64,000 nt of DNA from the NCBI RefSeq assembly GCF_028369105.1, contig NZ_JAQNDO010000001.1, positions 7,472,501 to 7,536,500 on the forward strand. The letters are read 5' to 3'. Below, in pieces: positions 60,401 through 64,000 of this stretch. Position 1 is the first letter of the stretch, and every line of letters starts with the position of its first letter. Both the position numbers and the translations under genes were made by a program. The notes under the pieces are model-generated. The model made no database searches and was not told the DNA's origin. It saw nothing but the letters and a program-made list of their open reading frames with translations. Origin of the DNA: Polyangium mundeleinium (GTDB lineage Bacteria; Myxococcota_A; Polyangia; Polyangiales; Polyangiaceae).

Positions 60401-61990
60401 ATGCAAGACGATCGCCCTGGCTCGACCCGGCCCACGCGCCTCGGGCTCCCGCTCCTTTGCGCGCTCGCGCTCGCGCCCCTTGGCTGCAAGGGCGGTAACG
60501 CCCCCGCGCTCGCGAAGGGCGAGCCGACGGAGGAGCCGCCGCCCGAGGCGCCGTCGCCGCCGGCCGATGGGCCGAAGCTCGTCGTCCTGCAGAGCGGCAC
60601 CGTGGTGTACGACCGGCCCTCGACGAAGGGCCGTCCGCTCGGGGAGCTCAGCGCAGGGGCGGCGATCGCGCGCTCCTCGGAGCCGTTCACGCGAAAGGAA
60701 TGCCCAGGCGGCTGGTACGTCGTGCGCCCGCGTGGCTTCGTGTGCGCAGGCGAGGCTGCGACGACGGATCCGTCCCTCGCCGTCGCGCTGCCGCCCGGCC
60801 CGGATCTCTCGCGCGCCCTGCCCTACCGCTACGGCCGCGCCCGGACCGAAGGCGTGCCGATCTACACGCGCCTGCCGATGCCGGCCGAGCAGACGACCGA
60901 GGAGCCCGATCTGAAGCGCTACCTCAACAAGCGCGGCGCGCTCGACGCCGAGGTGCTCGGCGCGGCCGCGAACGACGTGCCCGTCGATCCACGCGGCGTG
61001 CCCGCAGGCCCGCCCGTGCTGATGCCCGGCGTCGACGGCGCGGACGCGGCCGGCAAGCGCACGGTGGGCTCGTTCTTCGCATTCCCGGCGCCCGCGGTGG
61101 CGCCGCTCGCGCCGCTCGCGTCCCGCGTGGCGGACCTGAAAAGCGGCGTCTTGCGCAAGGGCAGCGGCGTGGCGCTGGCGGGGTCGTTCGTGGCGTCGGT
61201 CGCGTCGAACGGGGGCGAGGGGCGGCGCTTCGGCGTGACGCCCTCGGGGCAGGTGGTCCCGATCGACAGGCTGAAGCCGGCCCTCGGGACGACGTGGCAC
61301 GGGCTCGACGTGGAGAAGGTGGGGCTGCCCGTGGCCTTCGTGCACAAGTCCGGCGTGACGGCCTGGAACCTACGCAAGGGCGAGGCCGAGCCGGACGAGG
61401 ACGAGGAGCTCGAGAGGCGCACGGCCGTGCCGCTCAGCGGGAAGTTCCGGACGGTGAACGGCGTGCGCTTCGAGCAGTCACGCGAGGGCTACTGGCTGCG
61501 CGCGCAGGACCTCGTGGTGATCGTCCGCCGGACGAAGTTCCCGGATTTCGCGAAGGGCGATCAAAAGTGGCTGGACGTGAGCCTGGCCAACCAGACGCTC
61601 ACGGCCTACGAGGGGCAGAAGCCGGTCTACGCGACGTTGATCTCGTCGGGACGCGACGTGCTGAAGGAAGCGGCCGAGAGCGCGTCGACGGCGCGCGGGA
61701 CGTTCCGGATTCGTAAAAAACAGGTGAGCGCGGCGCTCGACAGCCGCGAGGTGCACGGCGACTTCGAGGTCGCCGACGCGCCCTGGGTGATGGAGTTCGA
61801 ACCGGGATACGCGCTCACGGGCACGTACTGGGGTGATGGGCTGGGGGAAGCGCAAACTTTCCATGCTGTCGCGCTCTCGCCCGTCGACGCGCGCAGGCTC
61901 TTTCACTGGTCCGGGCCGGAGCTGCCAGAGGGCTGGCACGGCGTGACCGACGCGATGGGCGAAGGGACGATGGTCGTCGTTCGGCCGTAG
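60401..61990 (+). CDS. L,D-transpeptidase (YkuD)-fold lipoprotein lacking the catalytic Cys
   Basis: The 529-residue product has a signal peptide and lipobox APLGC, a Pro-rich linker, a bacterial SH3-like region (about 58-125), a second beta domain, and a C-terminal YkuD-type domain that begins KWLDVSLANQTLTAYEG and ends GWHGV...GTMVVVR. In active relatives the last part carries HGTYW and SHGCVNLSP. Here those positions read TGTYW and TFHAVALSP, so both the His and the nucleophile Cys are gone. It is therefore probably a peptidoglycan-binding or regulatory pseudo-enzyme. The alignment rests on my memory of the family motif. Confidence 0.8.
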   Translation: MQDDRPGSTRPTRLGLPLLCALALAPLGCKGGNAPALAKGEPTEEPPPEAPSPPADGPKLVVLQSGTVVYDRPSTKGRPLGELSAGAAIARSSEPFTRKECPGGWYVVRPRGFVCAGEAATTDPSLAVALPPGPDLSRALPYRYGRARTEGVPIYTRLPMPAEQTTEEPDLKRYLNKRGALDAEVLGAAANDVPVDPRGVPAGPPVLMPGVDGADAAGKRTVGSFFAFPAPAVAPLAPLASRVADLKSGVLRKGSGVALAGSFVASVASNGGEGRRFGVTPSGQVVPIDRLKPALGTTWHGLDVEKVGLPVAFVHKSGVTAWNLRKGEAEPDEDEELERRTAVPLSGKFRTVNGVRFEQSREGYWLRAQDLVVIVRRTKFPDFAKGDQKWLDVSLANQTLTAYEGQKPVYATLISSGRDVLKEAAESASTARGTFRIRKKQVSAALDSREVHGDFEVADAPWVMEFEPGYALTGTYWGDGLGEAQTFHAVALSPVDARRLFHWSGPELPEGWHGVTDAMGEGTMVVVRP

Positions 61991-62448
61991 CGCTCGGGGG
62001 CTCCGCGCGGACAACCCGAGCTACGCCCCAACCCTTTGCAGCGGAAGCACGACTGTCCCGCAGCGTGACAGGCCACCAAGCAGGCTGTGCGTTCCCTGCT
62101 CGCACGTCGTCCGCGCGGATCGCGATTGCCCCCGGCCGTGACACCAGGGCCCACGCGCCGCGCCGCATCTCGCGTCGCCCGCGCGGCAAGGATGACGCTC
62201 CCGACGAAGCCACCCCGAAGGCTCGATTCTCCCGAACAACACGCGCAAAACGAGCCTTCCCACGCGTCAAAGCGCGCGCGTCACGAGGCGATTGAGCGCG
62301 CGCACGGGGGTCGCGAAGGGCACGGCACGACCCTTGCCGACGAGCACGCACGTCACCGCGCCCTTCGCTCGCAAGAGGCGACGGCGGAGGAAACGCGTGG
62401 TCCGACGACCGGATCGCGTTCAATCCCGCGGCGGCAGAGGGACGAACC
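61991..62448. other. Intergenic region without a supported gene
   Basis: This 458-bp gap has no frame with convincing composition on either strand and no hairpin-array element. It should contain the promoter of the histone H1-like gene. Confidence 0.4.
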
Positions 62449-62874
62449 ATGGCTTCCAAGACGACGACGACGCGCACGAAGAGCGCAGCCAAGCGCGGAG
62501 CGACAACCACGGCGCGCAAAGCCTCCAACGCGGCCAAGGGCGCGGCGAAGAGGACGACGAAGAGCGCCAGCAAGCGCGCCGCGGCGACGAAGGCGACTAC
62601 GCGAACGGAAACGGCCGGACGCGCGACGGCGCGCAAGGCCGCCCCCGCGAAGCGCACGGCTGCGAAGAAGACGACGCGCAGCGCCGCCGGACAACGCACG
62701 ACGGCGTCCAAGGCGGCCCCGGCGCGGGCGCCCCGGAAGAGCGCCTCGACGTCGCGCAAGTCGGCGGCGGGAAGCCAGGCCCGCCCGAGCAGCACCCGCA
62801 GGACGGGCGCTCGCTCGGGTGCGAGCCAAGCTCGACGCGGCAGCGCTGCGGCGCCTGTGTCGTCGAGCGGTTGA
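62449..62874 (+). CDS. Histone H1-like DNA-binding protein
   Basis: The 141-residue product is made almost entirely of Lys, Arg, Ala, Thr and Ser (AAKRGATTTARKASNAAKGAAKR and similar), in short KxAAK-type repeats, as in eukaryotic H1 tails and bacterial H1-like or AlgP-like proteins. It should bind DNA non-specifically and compact the nucleoid. No folded domain is visible. The low complexity means the assignment rests on composition, but the frame is clearly selected: other frames lack such bias. GAGGGA precedes the ATG. A tRNA gene on the other strand begins 3 bp after the stop. Confidence 0.8.
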   Translation: MASKTTTTRTKSAAKRGATTTARKASNAAKGAAKRTTKSASKRAAATKATTRTETAGRATARKAAPAKRTAAKKTTRSAAGQRTTASKAAPARAPRKSASTSRKSAAGSQARPSSTRRTGARSGASQARRGSAAAPVSSSG

Positions 62875-62877
62875 AGC

Positions 62878-62954
62878 TGGTGCCGAAGGAGGGAATCGAA
62901 CCCCCGACCCGGCGCGTATGAAACGCCTGCTCTAGCCAACTGAGCTACTTCGGC
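62878..62954 (-). tRNA. tRNA with anticodon CAT (elongator Met; Ile2 possible)
   Basis: On the minus strand the acceptor arms GCCGAAG and CTTCGGC pair over 7 bp. The D-arm (GCTC...GAGC), an anticodon arm with loop TTCATAC (anticodon CAT) and a T-arm with GGTTCGATTCC are present, and CCA is encoded. The 1:72 pair is G:C, which argues against the initiator. An Ile2 tRNA with modified C34 cannot be excluded. The anticodon stem ends in a T-G pair. Confidence 0.93.
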
Positions 62955-63145
62955 GGAAGCGGCGCGCACTATGTCGACGGCCGACGGGCCTGTCAAGCAG
63001 GCAATCCGTCGAGGGGGGCTTTCTCGCGAAGAGCGTGGGCAAACCCACGCGAAAGGCCGGTGAGGGGGAGGCCGAAGGCGCATGTCCTTCGGCCCGCCGG
63101 TCCGCCCCGGGAAGCGTTCTGAAAGCTCTCATGTTTGTCCGCGCG

Positions 63146-64000
63146 TCAGGGGCGCGCAGGATCCGGGGGGCGCACCGCGGGATTCTTCGCGACGAAGGGC
63201 ATCGACCAGGCGAAGGTAGGCCCGAGCTCGCGCGGGAGCGGCTCGAAGGGAGCGCCGCGCAGGACCGCCTGCCGGCAATTCTCGTCGAACTCGGGGATGC
63301 CGCTCGGCCGCGCCACACGCGCGCTCGCGACGCTGCCATCAGCGCGGATGACGAACGCCACGACGACCGTGCCGCCGCGCCCCTCCGCGATCGCCCAGCG
63401 CGGGAACGCGTCTTTCCAGAGGGGATGAATCCGCGCGAGGACACGACGCACGTAGTCCATGCGGCGCTTGTCGAGCGCGCTCGCGTCGAGGCCAGGTCCC
63501 TGGCCCGTGCCGAGCGGATCGGCGACGGAGCCGCGGCCCGCGCTGCCGCCCGATCCCGGCGACGTGGGTCCGTTTTGCCCACCGGTCCCGTCGCCCGGCG
63601 CGCCGCCGGCGGTGCTCGCGTGCACGATCGACTGGAGCGCGAGCGCAGCCTCTTGTTCGCTGTCGACGCGGTCCGTGGGTCGTCCCTCGTGATCCGCAGG
63701 CACGGACGGCGTTCCCGCCGTCACCCAGGGCCGCGCAAGTGGCACCTCGGCGCTCGCGCGCGCGTCCTTGCCAGGCGCCCCATCCCGCGCGCCGATCCCC
63801 TCGGAAGGCGCGTCGACGCCCTCCTCCGCGCCGCCGACGGGCCGCGCCACCTCGATGCCGTCGGGCGGGAGCGCCGCAGCGCCGAGCGCTCCTCCACGCC
63901 GCGTGGCGCGTCCGGCGCGGAGTCCGCCCGAGGACGGATCGTGCACGGCGTACGTGCGTCGCTCGGGTCGACTGCCGGAGCGACCACTCGCGAGGAAGGT
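63146..64000 (-). CDS. TonB-family protein (5' part off the right edge)
   Basis: The visible 285 residues are open to the window edge, so the start is missing. Most of it is a Gly/Pro/Ala-rich linker suited to cross the periplasm. The last 90 residues are a TonB C-terminal-like domain: YVRRVLARIHPLWKDAFPRWA, GTVVVAFVIRADGSVASARVARPSG, FDENCRQAVLRGAPFEPLP. TonB proteins carry energy from the ExbBD complex to outer-membrane transporters, but in myxobacteria TonB-like domains are also used in other machines. A GTG at 63946 could serve as an internal start. Confidence 0.82.
   Translation of the reverse strand, partial: TFLASGRSGSRPERRTYAVHDPSSGGLRAGRATRRGGALGAAALPPDGIEVARPVGGAEEGVDAPSEGIGARDGAPGKDARASAEVPLARPWVTAGTPSVPADHEGRPTDRVDSEQEAALALQSIVHASTAGGAPGDGTGGQNGPTSPGSGGSAGRGSVADPLGTGQGPGLDASALDKRRMDYVRRVLARIHPLWKDAFPRWAIAEGRGGTVVVAFVIRADGSVASARVARPSGIPEFDENCRQAVLRGAPFEPLPRELGPTFAWSMPFVAKNPAVRPPDPARP

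Overview
The window is a GC-rich (about 70%) bacterial chromosome segment, most likely from a myxobacterium of the Sorangium/Polyangium type. The signs are three large Hanks-type Ser/Thr kinases next to a PP2C phosphatase, many lipoproteins with Gly/Pro-rich linkers, a histone H1-like protein, and much duplicated or hypothetical secretory content. This assignment is inference from gene content. About 50 genes are supported. Both edges cut through genes: an unknown minus-strand gene at the left and a TonB-family gene at the right.

Layout. 1-7.3 kb is core: a hybrid sensor kinase with a cysteine desulfurase, a parvulin lipoprotein with apolipoprotein N-acyltransferase (lnt), and prolyl-tRNA synthetase with a small Roadblock-like protein. 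7.4-11.8 kb is a compact cyanophycin operon (cyanophycinase, cyanophycin synthetase, isoaspartyl peptidase) able to make, open and fully hydrolyse the polymer. At 11.8-13.9 kb a low-GC two-gene cassette, an OLD/RecF-like ATPase with a RloB/TOPRIM-like partner, sits between the intact isoaspartyl peptidase gene and a decayed second copy of that gene; it looks like an acquired defence module. 14.5-19.1 kb holds two ferritin-like envelope proteins (one fused to a probable barrel domain), a VWA lipoprotein and a Cys-rich lipoprotein. 19-24.3 kb holds an OPA-type transporter, a phytoene-desaturase-like oxidoreductase, an unknown membrane-anchored protein and the PP2C phosphatase. 24.4-31.1 kb holds a 1386-residue kinase-ATPase-TPR regulator, a lipoprotein and a frameshifted kinase.

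The most unusual locus is 31.1-36.8 kb. An AT-rich non-coding island precedes a very large gene with the order metallophosphatase, WD40 propeller, Roc-like GTPase, zinc ribbon, metallophosphatase. The N-terminal phosphatase has lost key metal ligands and the C-terminal one keeps them. A one-base frameshift at a run of six C separates the active phosphatase from the rest. The layout resembles an NLR/STAND-like sensor-switch-effector protein.

36.8-49.2 kb has a beta-helix lipoprotein, a cytochrome P450, a class D beta-lactamase, a thiamine thiazole operon (thiO-thiS-thiG-thiE), an MBL hydrolase, a two-domain VOC protein, a third kinase, a Cys-rich lipoprotein and a methyltransferase. 49.3-64 kb has a molybdopterin oxidoreductase, a 43-bp tandem repeat array, transketolase, a class I amidotransferase, a metzincin-like lipoprotein, the lipid II flippase murJ, a dual-specificity phosphatase, a DUF2231-like membrane protein, an L,D-transpeptidase fold protein that has lost its catalytic Cys, the H1-like protein, a tRNA with anticodon CAT and the TonB-family gene.

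A family of hairpin-array repeats occurs four times (near 14.5, 49.3, 54.2 and 60.2 kb). Each copy lies at or close to a stop codon, and the stems differ between copies but stay paired. One copy has become the C-terminus of a ferritin-like lipoprotein.
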